63,563 nucleotides of DNA. Origin: an uncultured Lachnospiraceae bacterium. GTDB taxonomy: Bacteria > Bacillota > Clostridia > Lachnospirales > Lachnospiraceae. The translations under genes were made by a program, and so were the position numbers. Below the pieces are notes generated by a model that made no database searches, was not told the DNA's origin, and was given only the letters and a program-made list of their open reading frames with translations. How positions within the stretch are numbered: the first letter of the stretch is position 1; every line of letters begins with the position of its first letter. Of this stretch, positions 47,994 to 56,352 are shown piece after piece. The stretch covers positions 6,364-69,926 of the forward strand of contig CAJTMW010000021.1 of the NCBI GenBank assembly GCA_910577275.1, read 5' to 3'.

Positions 47994-48716
47994 TCATTCA
48001 CTCACAATTTTGACCTTCTTTTTGTAATCATTGACAGACATACCCGTATATTTGCGAAAACATCTCCCAAAATAGTCAGGATTCGGGATTCCCACCTTCT
48101 CCGCCACCTCGTACGCCTTAAAGTCGCCGGATTTCAGATAGTCGCAGGCCTTATCAAGCCGTATTTTATTAAGGCACTCCACCAGCGTCATTCCGTGCTT
48201 TTTGCGGAACGCCCTGCTTAAATAGCTGGGATTTAAAAAGAATTTTTCCGCAACCAGAGACAGGGAAAGCTCGCTTTCCGAGTAATGCTCCTCCAGATAA
48301 TTCCTGACCTGCTCCATGACGTCCACAGCGCCTTCCTCTGTCTTTTCTATCTGTCCGCTTACCCGAAGGAGCGCCTCCCGCACCTCCTGCCTTTTCATGG
48401 GCTTTAAAATGAAATCCGCCGCTCCGGCCCTGATTGCCTGCTGAGCGTACTTAAATTCATCATAGGCGGTAATAATAATTACCTTCACCGACGGGTATTT
48501 CTTCATAATTTCTTCCGCCAGCTCAATTCCGTCCATGACAGGCATCCTGATATCAGTCACCACCAAATCGGGAAGCTCTTTTTCCATACAAAATAAGGCC
48601 TCCCGTCCGTTGGACGCTTCCCCCATGATTTTCATATGAAATTCTTCCCAGTTTACAATGATTTTAAGCAGATTCCTGGCTCCGGCCTCATCCTCCACAA
48701 TCAGCACCTTAATCAT
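47994..48716 (-). CDS. AraC-family response regulator (YesN type, second system)
   Basis: A 240-residue regulator. The receiver domain (1-120) has the phosphoacceptor D55 in VVTDIRMPVMDG and the conserved Lys in ILKPMKR. A very short linker leads to an AraC-type double helix-turn-helix (about 135-238, YLEEHYSESELSLSLVAEKF to TGMSVNDYKKK read in parts). It lacks the long spacer seen in the regulator at 227-1,297. ATG 48,716 follows GAGGGGG and overlaps the end of the kinase gene. Confidence 0.93.
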   Translation of the reverse strand: MIKVLIVEDEAGARNLLKIIVNWEEFHMKIMGEASNGREALFCMEKELPDLVVTDIRMPVMDGIELAEEIMKKYPSVKVIIITAYDEFKYAQQAIRAGAADFILKPMKRQEVREALLRVSGQIEKTEEGAVDVMEQVRNYLEEHYSESELSLSLVAEKFFLNPSYLSRAFRKKHGMTLVECLNKIRLDKACDYLKSGDFKAYEVAEKVGIPNPDYFGRCFRKYTGMSVNDYKKKVKIVSE

Positions 48717-50451
48717 CCGACTCATCCCCCTCATAATAAACAGGCACTCGCAGCGTAATCACCGTTCCTCTTCCCTCTGTGCTTTGGATATCATAGCCGA
48801 TATCCTGCTCATAGAAAATCTTAATCCGTTCGATAGTTCCCCGGAGGCCAAAGCTCTTTTCATTGCTGTCCAGATTTTCCCTCTGCAGCTCCGCCATCTT
48901 TTCGCTGCTCATCCCGACTCCGTCATCCGCAACCGAAAAGCAAAGATACCCGTCCTCCTCCTTTCCCTCCACGCACACCATACCTCTGGTGGTTTTGGGA
49001 CGGATTCCGTGGTTTACCGCATTTTCCACAAGAGGCTGCAGAATCATTTTCAGAATATAATCGTCGCAGATATTTTCATCCACGTCCAGAACATAATGCA
49101 GCTCGTCCCCGTATCTGATTTTCAAAAGCTCCAGATAATCTCTCACCATCTCGATTTCCTCCCTGACGGTGATGAGCTCCTTTCCCTTACTGAGCAGTAT
49201 ACGGTAATAGCTTCCAAAGGCTTCCAGGGCGTCGTAAACCTCCTGGCTTCTTCCGCTTAAGGCAAGATATCCCATGGCATCTATGGTATTGTAGAGGAAA
49301 TGCGGCTTCATCTGCTCCTGCAAGGCGTTCAGCTCTGTTTTCCGCTTTATTTTTTCCTCCTCATATACCTGCTCGATTAACGTGTCAATCTCGTCCACCA
49401 TCTGATTGTAGGTATCCTTTAGAATCCCCATTTCTGCGGAAAATTCCGCGCCTCTGCTGTCGGTGCAAATCTTTTCAAATTTTTTCCCTTCCATACGGTT
49501 CATGGAATCCGCCATATCCTCTAAGGGATTGGCAACATACCTCCTGGTAAAAAAGAAAGCCGCAAAACAGAAAACCGCCAGAGAAATCATGACAGTGGCA
49601 ACCAGAAAACCGCCCGCCGCAGACTTATCCAGCGAGTTTTCGGTCACCGTTCCGGCAAGAATCACCCAGTCAATTCCATCTGCTTCAAGGCTTGCCGGAA
49701 ATACTTTTCTGTCCCCGTATAAAAAGCTCTCCCTTCCCGACGCCAAAGCCGCCTGAAACTCCGGCAATGTAATCTCTGAGCGGGACGCCACAATTTTCCC
49801 GGTCTGGTCAAGAATATACAGACAGGGCACGCTTTGTGCATCCACGCTTTCATAACAGCCTACAAAGGCTTCCAAATCAATATTTATCATTAAAATACCG
49901 ACAGGCTGATAATCAAAGGGATTGTTGACCACCCGAATCAGGGAAACACAGGTCTGGGCGCTGCTCTGCGTGAGAACTCTGTCCGCATTTAATTTCAGGC
50001 AGTAGGAGCCTCCCAGCGCCATCACTTCCTCATACCAGTTTGTCCCGCTCACATTTTCCGTCCGCAGGCTCCTGACATGATTTCTGTCAATACTGCACGC
50101 ATGGTCGTACATATCCCACATATAAATCCCGTTAATATGGGTTTCCGAATCTACCAGAGAAATAAACTGATACAGGCTTTCCTTCTGCCTCTCCCCGTCC
50201 CCTGCCTCGAGCGCGCCCGTAACCTCGCTGCTGGAAAGAATGATTCTGGAATAGTATGCCGCATTGTCAATGATTGTCGTCACGTTCCTGCCCACGGTAT
50301 TCAGCGTCTGCGCCGACAGGGCTTTCGCATAGTTTCTTGATTCCCTGCTCCTGATTCCGGCAAACAGAAAGAAAATCATCATCCACGAGACAAACAGAAT
50401 TAACATATAAATAATTGCCAGCTTTACAGATATCCGCATTGTGCGCAGCAA
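48709..50451 (-). CDS. Sensor histidine kinase (YesM type, second system)
   Basis: A 580-residue sensor kinase: membrane segment near residues 10-30, Cache-like extracytoplasmic domain, second membrane segment near 280-300, HAMP, then MKPHFLYNTIDAMGYLA with the phosphorylated His, and an ATPase domain with ENAVNHGIRP and GFGLRGT-like FGLRGTIERI. The start appears to be TTG at 50,451, because GAGGTG lies seven bases upstream; the first ATG four codons later is much further away. It heads a seven-gene operon with the ABC transporter and esterase. Confidence 0.92.
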   Translation of the reverse strand: MLRTMRISVKLAIIYMLILFVSWMMIFFLFAGIRSRESRNYAKALSAQTLNTVGRNVTTIIDNAAYYSRIILSSSEVTGALEAGDGERQKESLYQFISLVDSETHINGIYMWDMYDHACSIDRNHVRSLRTENVSGTNWYEEVMALGGSYCLKLNADRVLTQSSAQTCVSLIRVVNNPFDYQPVGILMINIDLEAFVGCYESVDAQSVPCLYILDQTGKIVASRSEITLPEFQAALASGRESFLYGDRKVFPASLEADGIDWVILAGTVTENSLDKSAAGGFLVATVMISLAVFCFAAFFFTRRYVANPLEDMADSMNRMEGKKFEKICTDSRGAEFSAEMGILKDTYNQMVDEIDTLIEQVYEEEKIKRKTELNALQEQMKPHFLYNTIDAMGYLALSGRSQEVYDALEAFGSYYRILLSKGKELITVREEIEMVRDYLELLKIRYGDELHYVLDVDENICDDYILKMILQPLVENAVNHGIRPKTTRGMVCVEGKEEDGYLCFSVADDGVGMSSEKMAELQRENLDSNEKSFGLRGTIERIKIFYEQDIGYDIQSTEGRGTVITLRVPVYYEGDESDD

Positions 50452-50616
50452 AGTATTTCACCTCTTTCCATCTACAGCTTCAATATGTTAGAATAATACC
50501 ATATCCGTCTGAATAAAGACCACAAAAATTTAACGGCATACGCCACAGGGTGCACAAATCGGTTTATGGATGACGTGCCAGAAAGGCCTTTGCCGAACCG
50601 GAATGGAGGAAAATTT

Positions 50617-51102
50617 ATGAGTATGATAGGATACTATCTTCGTGCAGGCGAAGATACCGTGAACAAAATCCGCGAGGGAGACACGGGCATTTTATTCGGG
50701 GAAGAAAATGACAGAAACCTTGCATGCATTGACAAGGCGTGGCACGCAATCCATTACGTTGTAACCGGATGCGTATGGGATATTCCCGACGACAATATTT
50801 TAGGGCATCTTGTTTTAGGCGGCGAGCCGATAAACGACGAGGACATGGGCTACGGTCCCGCCAGACTCATCCCGGCCGAAACCGTAAAACTTTTGCATGA
50901 AGCCTTAAAGCCCTGGGACGAAGGATTTTTCCGGGGAAATTTTCATATGCAGGATATGATTGACAACGAGATTTATCCTGTGATGTCCGATGAAAATGAA
51001 GCGGACTTTTTTGAATATGTGTGGGCGAATTTCGATGAATTGAAGAAGTTTTTTGAAGAAGCGGCCAATGCGGGGGAGAACGTGATTGCATTTCTGGCGT
51101 AA
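50617..51102 (+). CDS. DUF1877 (YfbM-like) family protein
   Basis: A 161-residue soluble protein of the YfbM/DUF1877 type. Hallmarks are MIGYYLRAG at the start, DKAWHAIHYVVTG, GPARLIPAETVKLLHEAL and the acidic C-terminal half. ATG 50,617 follows GGAGGAAA. The biochemical function of the family is not established. It is followed after 37 bases by an LPD3-like gene in the same direction. Confidence 0.88.
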   Translation: MSMIGYYLRAGEDTVNKIREGDTGILFGEENDRNLACIDKAWHAIHYVVTGCVWDIPDDNILGHLVLGGEPINDEDMGYGPARLIPAETVKLLHEALKPWDEGFFRGNFHMQDMIDNEIYPVMSDENEADFFEYVWANFDELKKFFEEAANAGENVIAFLA

Positions 51103-51139
51103 GGGCCGGATTGTGTCAGGAGAAAAGGGAACAGAATAT

Positions 51140-51673
51140 ATGATAGAAAACAGAAATGTAAATATCATAACCGATGTCGATGGTAAAAAGCTGGTTTTGA
51201 TTCACGATATTCGTTTCAAAGGGAAACGACAGATTGACTGGAATGATGTAGAACAGTACCTCAAAGGATATGTCGGAGATTCCTACGAGATTGTGGAAAA
51301 TTCAGAACGTATTTTCATTGGAAATGAACTGCCCGAAGAGTACACGGAATCAGAGAGCCGGAAAAGCCTGATGGGTGCAAACGCAAAAGCTAAGGCAAAT
51401 GCCGCTACCGCAATACCGGAGTTGATACAGATTGCCTCAAATCCGACTTATGAGGAAAACCGAAAAGAAAAACACGGCAAGAATGCCATACATGGATGGT
51501 ACAGATATGATGTGCGATTTGCAATGCCTGTCTATGAGGAAAATGTACTCCTCAGGTACAATATTTTCCATGCCCGGCTACTAATCAACCACGCCGAAAA
51601 TAACAGGAAATATCTGTACGACATTCTGGCAATAAAAAAAGAAACGAGCAAGCCGCAACAAGATGTACGGTGA
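51140..51673 (+). CDS. LPD3-like (large polyvalent-protein-associated) domain protein
   Basis: A 177-residue protein. The N-terminal third (VNIITDVDGKKLVLIHDI) and the C-terminal module (NAIHGWYRYDVRFAMPVYEE, then ARLLINHAENNRKYLYDILAIKKETS) resemble the LPD3-type domain that occurs in phage- and conjugative-element polyvalent proteins. Here it stands alone, so it may be a remnant or a domesticated effector/adaptor. The ribosome binding site (GGAG) is 18 bases upstream of ATG 51,140, rather far; the start is therefore uncertain. Confidence 0.6.
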   Translation: MIENRNVNIITDVDGKKLVLIHDIRFKGKRQIDWNDVEQYLKGYVGDSYEIVENSERIFIGNELPEEYTESESRKSLMGANAKAKANAATAIPELIQIASNPTYEENRKEKHGKNAIHGWYRYDVRFAMPVYEENVLLRYNIFHARLLINHAENNRKYLYDILAIKKETSKPQQDVR

Positions 51674-51773
51674 AAACCCATTTCTTATTTTTAATAATAA
51701 ACCTTTTCTTCTGCTTTGTCAATCCCTGATTTGATTTTCGAATTTTTCGCCGGTTTCCCGGCTTTCACTGAAA

Positions 51774-51805
51774 GGCAGACTGCCGCGTCAGAACGGTAGT
51801 CTGCC
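51774..51805 (-). terminator. Terminator of the FeoA-FeoB gene
   Basis: GGCAGACTGCCG pairs with CGGTAGTCTGCC (one mismatch) and is followed by TTTCAGTG on the minus strand, 12 bases after the stop codon. The U-run is weak. Confidence 0.6.
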
Positions 51806-51816
51806 CAAACAACATA

Positions 51817-54207
51817 TCACACTATCAGATTCCCCGCAATATGTACCAAAAGCGCGCAGACCCACGCAATCCCGCACTGCAGAGCCACGATTCCCAGCGC
51901 CCATTTGCCGCCCAGCTCTCTTTTGACCGACGCAATGGCCGCCACGCAGGGCGTATAGAGCAGGCAGAATATCAGAAGCGAGGCTGCCGCCACCGGCGAA
52001 AGCACCTGCGTAACTCCCGCCTCTCCAAACAGAACCGTCAGCGTGGAGACCACGCTTTCCTTTGCCATAAAGCCTGAGATAAGGGCGGTGGATATCCGCC
52101 AGTCGCCAAAGCCTAAAGGCGCAAAAACCGGCGCGATGAAACCGGCCGCAAGGGCAAGGATACTGTCCTTTGAATCCGTCACCATATTAAGGCGCAAGTC
52201 AAAGGTCTGTAAAAACCAGATAACAATGGTTGCCATAAGGATAACGGTGAACGCTCTCTGCAGAAAATCCTTTGCCTTATCCCACAAAAGCAGCGCCACA
52301 TTCTTTGCCCCCGGCATACGGTAGTTTGGCAGTTCCATCACGAAGGGCACCGCCTCCCCCTTAAAGACCGTCTTTTTTGAAATCAGGGCCGTGACAATTC
52401 CCACCGCAATCCCTGTGAAATACAGCAGAACCATGATAAGGCCGCTGTATTTCGGGAAAAATGTTGCTGTAAAAAATCCGTAAATCGGCAGCTTTGCCGT
52501 ACAGCTCATGAAAGGCACCAGCAGAATCGTCAGCTTTCTGTCCCTCTCCGATGGAAGGGTCCGGCTCGACATCACCCCGGGCACCGAACAGCCGAAGCCA
52601 ACCAGCATGGGCACAATGCTCCGCCCTGAAAGCCCGATTTTCCGAAGCAGCTTATCCATTACAAAGGCCACCCGCGCCATATAGCCGGTGTCCTCCAACA
52701 GCGATAAGAAGAAAAAGAGGGTCACGATAATGGGCAGAAAACTGAGAACGCTCCCCACGCCGCTCATAATGCCGTCTGCCACAAGGGACTGCAGGGCCCC
52801 GTTGACGTTTGCATTTTCCATCCACGCCGCAATGGTTCCGGTAAGCGCCTCGATTCCCGCCTCCAGTATTCCCTGAAGCCATGCGCCAATCACATTGAAG
52901 GTCAGCCAGAAAATCACCGCTATAATTCCGATAAAAGCCGGGATTGCCGTGTATTTTCCGGTAAGTACACTGTCAATGGCCTTGCTTCTTAAGCTTTCCC
53001 TGCTCTCTTTGGGCTTCACCACGCATTGTTCAACCAGATTTTTGATAAAGGAAAACCGCATATCGGCAATGGCCGCCGCCCGGTCCAGTCCTCTCTCCTG
53101 CTCCATCTGACAGATAATCTGCTCTAACATCTGCTTTTCCGGCTCTGTAAGCGCAAGGGCCTTAAGAACCCGCTCGTCTCCCTCCGTCAGTTTTGTGGCG
53201 GCAAACCTTACGGGAATATCCGCATCCCTTGCATGCTTTTCAATCAGATGCATCACCGCATGGAGACATCTGTGTACCGCGCCTCCGTTATCCTCAGAGC
53301 CGCAGAAGTCGTTTCTTCCGGGCGTCTCCTGAAACCTTGCAACATGTATGGCGTGGTTAATCAGCTCGTCAATTCCCTCGTTTTTTGCCGCCGAAATGGG
53401 CACCACCGGAATCCCGAGGGCCTCCTCCATGGCATTGATATAGACGGAGCCGCCGTTTCCCCGAACCTCGTCCATCATATTAAGGGCCAGCACCATGGGG
53501 ATATCCAGCTCCATCAGCTGCATGGTCAGGTAAAGGTTTCTCTCGATATTTGTGGCGTCTACGATATTGATAATTCCCTTGGGCTTTTCCCCCAGTATAA
53601 ACTGTCTGGAAACGATTTCCTCACTGGAATAAGGGGACAGGGAATAAATGCCGGGCAAATCCGTGACCAGCGTGTCCGCCTTCCCTTTAATCTGGCCGCT
53701 TTTTCTGTCCACTGTCACTCCGGGGAAATTTCCCACATGCTGATTGGAGCCTGTAAGCTGGTTAAACAGCGTGGTCTTGCCGCAGTTCTGATTTCCTGCA
53801 AGGGCAAAGGAAAGCACCTGCCCGTCGTTTACCGGAACCGCGCCCGATTCCCTTCCGTTCTTTTTATGCTCTCCAAGCTCGCCGTATCCGGGATGGGCCT
53901 TATATCCGGGGTGCTCCTTTTTGCTGCTGTTTCCGCTTTTGCCGTTATTCTTCTCTGCGTCTGCCTGTAGCTGCCGGGATGCTTTTACTCTGTGTATCTG
54001 AATCTTTGCGGCGTCCGCCAGACGTAAGGTCAGCTCATATCCATGGATACGAAGCTCCATGGGGTCTCCCATCGGCGCCAGCTTAATCAGCGTCACCTCC
54101 GCTCCGGGTATGACTCCCATATCCAGGAAGTGCTGCCGCAGCTCCCCTTCTCCTCCTACCACGTCGATAACCGCCGATTCTCCTGTCTTTAGTTCCTCTA
54201 ATGTCAT
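51817..54207 (-). CDS. feoB: Ferrous iron transporter, FeoA-FeoB fusion
   Basis: A 796-residue Fe(II) importer. Residues 1-78 are a FeoA SH3-like domain. A 55-residue Lys/Gly-rich linker follows, then the FeoB GTPase with GNQNCGKTTLFNQLTG (G1), DLPGIYSL (G3) and LNMMDE (G4-like), the insertion domain, and the membrane region with two gate-like repeats and the conserved GCSVPGVMSSR and CTAKLPIYGFF motifs. The linker holds a short repeat (HPGYKAHPGYGE). ATG 54,207 is preferred over an in-frame TTG seven codons earlier, because AGGG lies nine bases before it. Confidence 0.95.
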   Translation of the reverse strand: MTLEELKTGESAVIDVVGGEGELRQHFLDMGVIPGAEVTLIKLAPMGDPMELRIHGYELTLRLADAAKIQIHRVKASRQLQADAEKNNGKSGNSSKKEHPGYKAHPGYGELGEHKKNGRESGAVPVNDGQVLSFALAGNQNCGKTTLFNQLTGSNQHVGNFPGVTVDRKSGQIKGKADTLVTDLPGIYSLSPYSSEEIVSRQFILGEKPKGIINIVDATNIERNLYLTMQLMELDIPMVLALNMMDEVRGNGGSVYINAMEEALGIPVVPISAAKNEGIDELINHAIHVARFQETPGRNDFCGSEDNGGAVHRCLHAVMHLIEKHARDADIPVRFAATKLTEGDERVLKALALTEPEKQMLEQIICQMEQERGLDRAAAIADMRFSFIKNLVEQCVVKPKESRESLRSKAIDSVLTGKYTAIPAFIGIIAVIFWLTFNVIGAWLQGILEAGIEALTGTIAAWMENANVNGALQSLVADGIMSGVGSVLSFLPIIVTLFFFLSLLEDTGYMARVAFVMDKLLRKIGLSGRSIVPMLVGFGCSVPGVMSSRTLPSERDRKLTILLVPFMSCTAKLPIYGFFTATFFPKYSGLIMVLLYFTGIAVGIVTALISKKTVFKGEAVPFVMELPNYRMPGAKNVALLLWDKAKDFLQRAFTVILMATIVIWFLQTFDLRLNMVTDSKDSILALAAGFIAPVFAPLGFGDWRISTALISGFMAKESVVSTLTVLFGEAGVTQVLSPVAAASLLIFCLLYTPCVAAIASVKRELGGKWALGIVALQCGIAWVCALLVHIAGNLIV

Positions 54208-54299
54208 GCCTCTCACCCTTCTGTCCAAAATACTGTTCCGTACGCTTTAAGCCGTTTCCTGTCTGCTGTTTTTACAGGATATCGGTTCAAAGAGGCAGG

Positions 54300-54551
54300 T
54301 TATCCCTTGAGTCCTCTGGACTGTCTGTCCATATCCTCCACCACGATATCATAAATTTCCCCTAAGGAAGCGCAGTATTCCAGCACCTGCCAGGGCTCAT
54401 TGGTGTGAAAATGAATCTTAATCAGCTCCTCATCTCCCACCGCCAGCAGGCAGTCTCCCTTAAAATGCTCCGTAAAATATTCGGAAATGGCATCCTCGTC
54501 CAAATCCTCTCCTTCAATTAAAAGCTGTGTGTCATACTTAAATTCCAACAT
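54300..54551 (-). CDS. FakA C-terminal-like (DAK phosphatase-fold) small protein
   Basis: An 83-residue protein matching the C-terminal domain of FakA/YloV fatty-acid kinase: FKYDTQLLIEGE, IKIHFHTNEPWQVLEYCASLGE and IVVEDM. In FakA this region helps the kinase act with the FakB lipid carrier. Here it is free-standing with no kinase domain, and it is followed by the feo gene 92 bases on. AGGAG precedes the ATG. It may be an accessory subunit or a domain remnant; I have seen such stand-alone forms annotated as kinase to dihydroxyacetone kinase. Confidence 0.75.
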   Translation of the reverse strand: MLEFKYDTQLLIEGEDLDEDAISEYFTEHFKGDCLLAVGDEELIKIHFHTNEPWQVLEYCASLGEIYDIVVEDMDRQSRGLKG

Positions 54552-54665
54552 GTATCCGGTCTCCTTTCATTTTTTTGAAGCAACGAGCCAGGCGGCATTT
54601 GCCGACTGCCGCCCCGGCGAGAGGCAATACCCCGCAGCTCTGCTGTGCTGCAAGTTTGATGTCCG
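54552..54665. other. Intergenic region with dispersed repeat word
   Basis: The 114-base gap holds a GGCGGCA/TGCCGCC hairpin at about 54,591-54,613 and the word CAACGAGCCAGG (54,581-54,592), which also occurs at 24,564-24,575 in the chemoreceptor leader. No gene. Confidence 0.5.
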
Positions 54666-55457
54666 TCAGCATAAATCCTGAAAATTCTCCTCCATGTATC
54701 TTCTGGTCTTTTCCAGCGCTTCCACCGTCTTTGTCTCGAGCACCACTCTTGCCCCGGCCTCTTTCGCCATCAGAAGCCTCTGCCGCAAATCGATTTCTCC
54801 GTCCCCGAAAGCCAGATGGCATTTCGCTCCGGCAGCGTCGTGGGCGTGCATATGAATCAGTCTGCCCCTGTTTTTTTCATAAAAGGGAATATCCACATTC
54901 TTCGCCGCATGGCTGTGCCCGATATCCAGCGTCAGCCCGAAGCAGGGACTTTTAAGAAGCTCCTCGATTATCTCCTGCTCGTAGGGCGCAAAGCCGTCCG
55001 TATTTTCCACCGCGATTTTAATATCGGCGTCCCCGATTGCGCACTCGCATTCCTTGCGGAATTTTTGCATATTTTCATGGTAAATTTCGCTGTACTCCTC
55101 AAACAGGTAACGCTTTTTATCCGGCAGCGTGATGAAAATCCCCTTAGCCAGATGCATGTTAATCAAAGGAGCACCGATTTTCTTAGCCAGCTCAATGCTC
55201 TCCAACGCCGTGTCCAGATACGCCCTCCGTACCCTTTGGTTGAAATCGCTGAAATTGATATTTTCTTCCAGATGCAGCGTATAATAAATGTTTTCCCTCT
55301 CCCCTGCCTCGCGCAGCATCTCCGCCTGAAAGTTTTCCGGCTGGCACTGAGGGAAGTTCATGTTCCACTCAATGAACTGCAGGCCAAGGCGGCGGCAAAG
55401 GCTGATACATTCCTTTTGAGAACAGGTTTCTATTAAAAACGGCATTCCAAAATCCAT
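54666..55457 (-). CDS. Sugar phosphate isomerase/epimerase-like TIM-barrel protein
   Basis: A 263-residue protein of the xylose-isomerase-like/AP-endonuclease-2 TIM-barrel family. Metal-binding acids and histidines are seen in IAVENTDGF, LTLDIGHSHAA, LIHMHAHDA and VLETKTVEALE. The substrate is not recognisable; homologues act on keto-sugars, inositols or their phosphates. It is separated from neighbours by a terminator upstream and has a promoter-sized gap before it. Confidence 0.87.
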   Translation of the reverse strand: MDFGMPFLIETCSQKECISLCRRLGLQFIEWNMNFPQCQPENFQAEMLREAGERENIYYTLHLEENINFSDFNQRVRRAYLDTALESIELAKKIGAPLINMHLAKGIFITLPDKKRYLFEEYSEIYHENMQKFRKECECAIGDADIKIAVENTDGFAPYEQEIIEELLKSPCFGLTLDIGHSHAAKNVDIPFYEKNRGRLIHMHAHDAAGAKCHLAFGDGEIDLRQRLLMAKEAGARVVLETKTVEALEKTRRYMEENFQDLC

Positions 55458-55552
55458 AACCCACCTCCACGCCTAATCATACCACCTTTTTTTAAGATGT
55501 GCAAACAGCGGATATGCGGCTTCACCTGCCATTTTTTTGTTTCAGTAAAAAG

Positions 55553-55588
55553 GCGGGAGAACAATTTGGTGGCCAATTGCTTTCCCGC
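55553..55588. terminator. Bidirectional terminator after DUF6033-like gene 2
   Basis: GCGGGA/TCCCGC arms, extended by an AATT/AATT pairing, enclose TGGTGGCC. CTTTTT follows on the minus strand and CTCTTTTTTC on the plus strand. Confidence 0.75.
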
Positions 55589-55627
55589 TCTTTTTTCGTA
55601 ATATTTTACACAAATACAGAATCCCCT

Positions 55628-56176
55628 TTACCGTCTGTACATAAAATCCAGGTAAGCCTGCATGCTGTACTGATAGTAGGCCGCCGACTTTGGCTGGCGC
55701 AGCAGGTTCATGTCGCTGATTGCCTTCCTGAACATATTTATGAAATCCCTTCTGTCATACAGTCCCATATCGCCGGTTTCCATGGGAAGCGAGCTGAAGC
55801 CGTACTGCTTTTCCACACCCGCATAGGCTTCTAACGCCCTCATCTCCACGATTGTCGCCAGGTTCGGGTTGATTTTGTTAATATGAATGGTCTGCTCAAA
55901 TTCCTTTCCGTTTTCGTCAACGCCCTTTGCAATCACAGTGGGGTCATCCTCTGTCGAGTTTTCCGCATATTTAAGGTAAAAGGATAAGCCCGTTCCGTTT
56001 CCGCCTGAGTAAAGCATGTCGTCTGTTTTCATATAAACAATATGCGTCCTCGTTTTTGCGGCCGCCGCGTTTTCCACATGCTCCGCAAAGCTTCCTCCCG
56101 CCGGATTCCTCTGTGTTCTCCCTGTCTTATAGCCTGCCACCGGATAGCCTGCCGTTCCGATACCGTTAATTCCCAT
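55628..56176 (-). CDS. DUF6033-like orphan protein, paralogue 2
   Basis: A 182-residue soluble protein of unknown function. The N-terminus MGINGIGTAGYPVAGYKTGR with GGSFAEHVENAAAAK aligns with the protein at 21,321-21,926; the middle (KGVDENGKEFEQTIHINKINPNLATIVEMRALEAY, in parts) also corresponds. The C-terminus differs. ATG 56,176 follows GGAGGAG. A sigma-28-like promoter (GAAA-N14-GCCGATAT) lies about 100 bases upstream, and a strong terminator follows, so it is a single-gene unit. Confidence 0.72.
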   Translation of the reverse strand: MGINGIGTAGYPVAGYKTGRTQRNPAGGSFAEHVENAAAAKTRTHIVYMKTDDMLYSGGNGTGLSFYLKYAENSTEDDPTVIAKGVDENGKEFEQTIHINKINPNLATIVEMRALEAYAGVEKQYGFSSLPMETGDMGLYDRRDFINMFRKAISDMNLLRQPKSAAYYQYSMQAYLDFMYRR

Positions 56177-56274
56177 TTCCCGCTCCTCCATTACCATCGG
56201 TTATTTTTATATAGCGGTTCCTGCCATCTGACAAACCCGCCTTTTCCTGTTTCATAAATTATTCATTTATTTAT

Positions 56275-56300
56275 ATATCGGCAGATAATTTTACTTTTTC
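56275..56300 (-). promoter_or_regulatory. Sigma-28-like promoter of DUF6033-like gene 2
   Basis: GAAA (56,297-56,300), a 14-base spacer and GCCGATAT (56,275-56,282) on the minus strand. The -10 is a perfect SigD match; the -35 differs at the first base from TAAA. Confidence 0.6.
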
Positions 56301-56352
56301 AGGCGGACGTAATGAAAAGGCTGTTTTCCGGTAACGAACCGTCAACCTGCCA

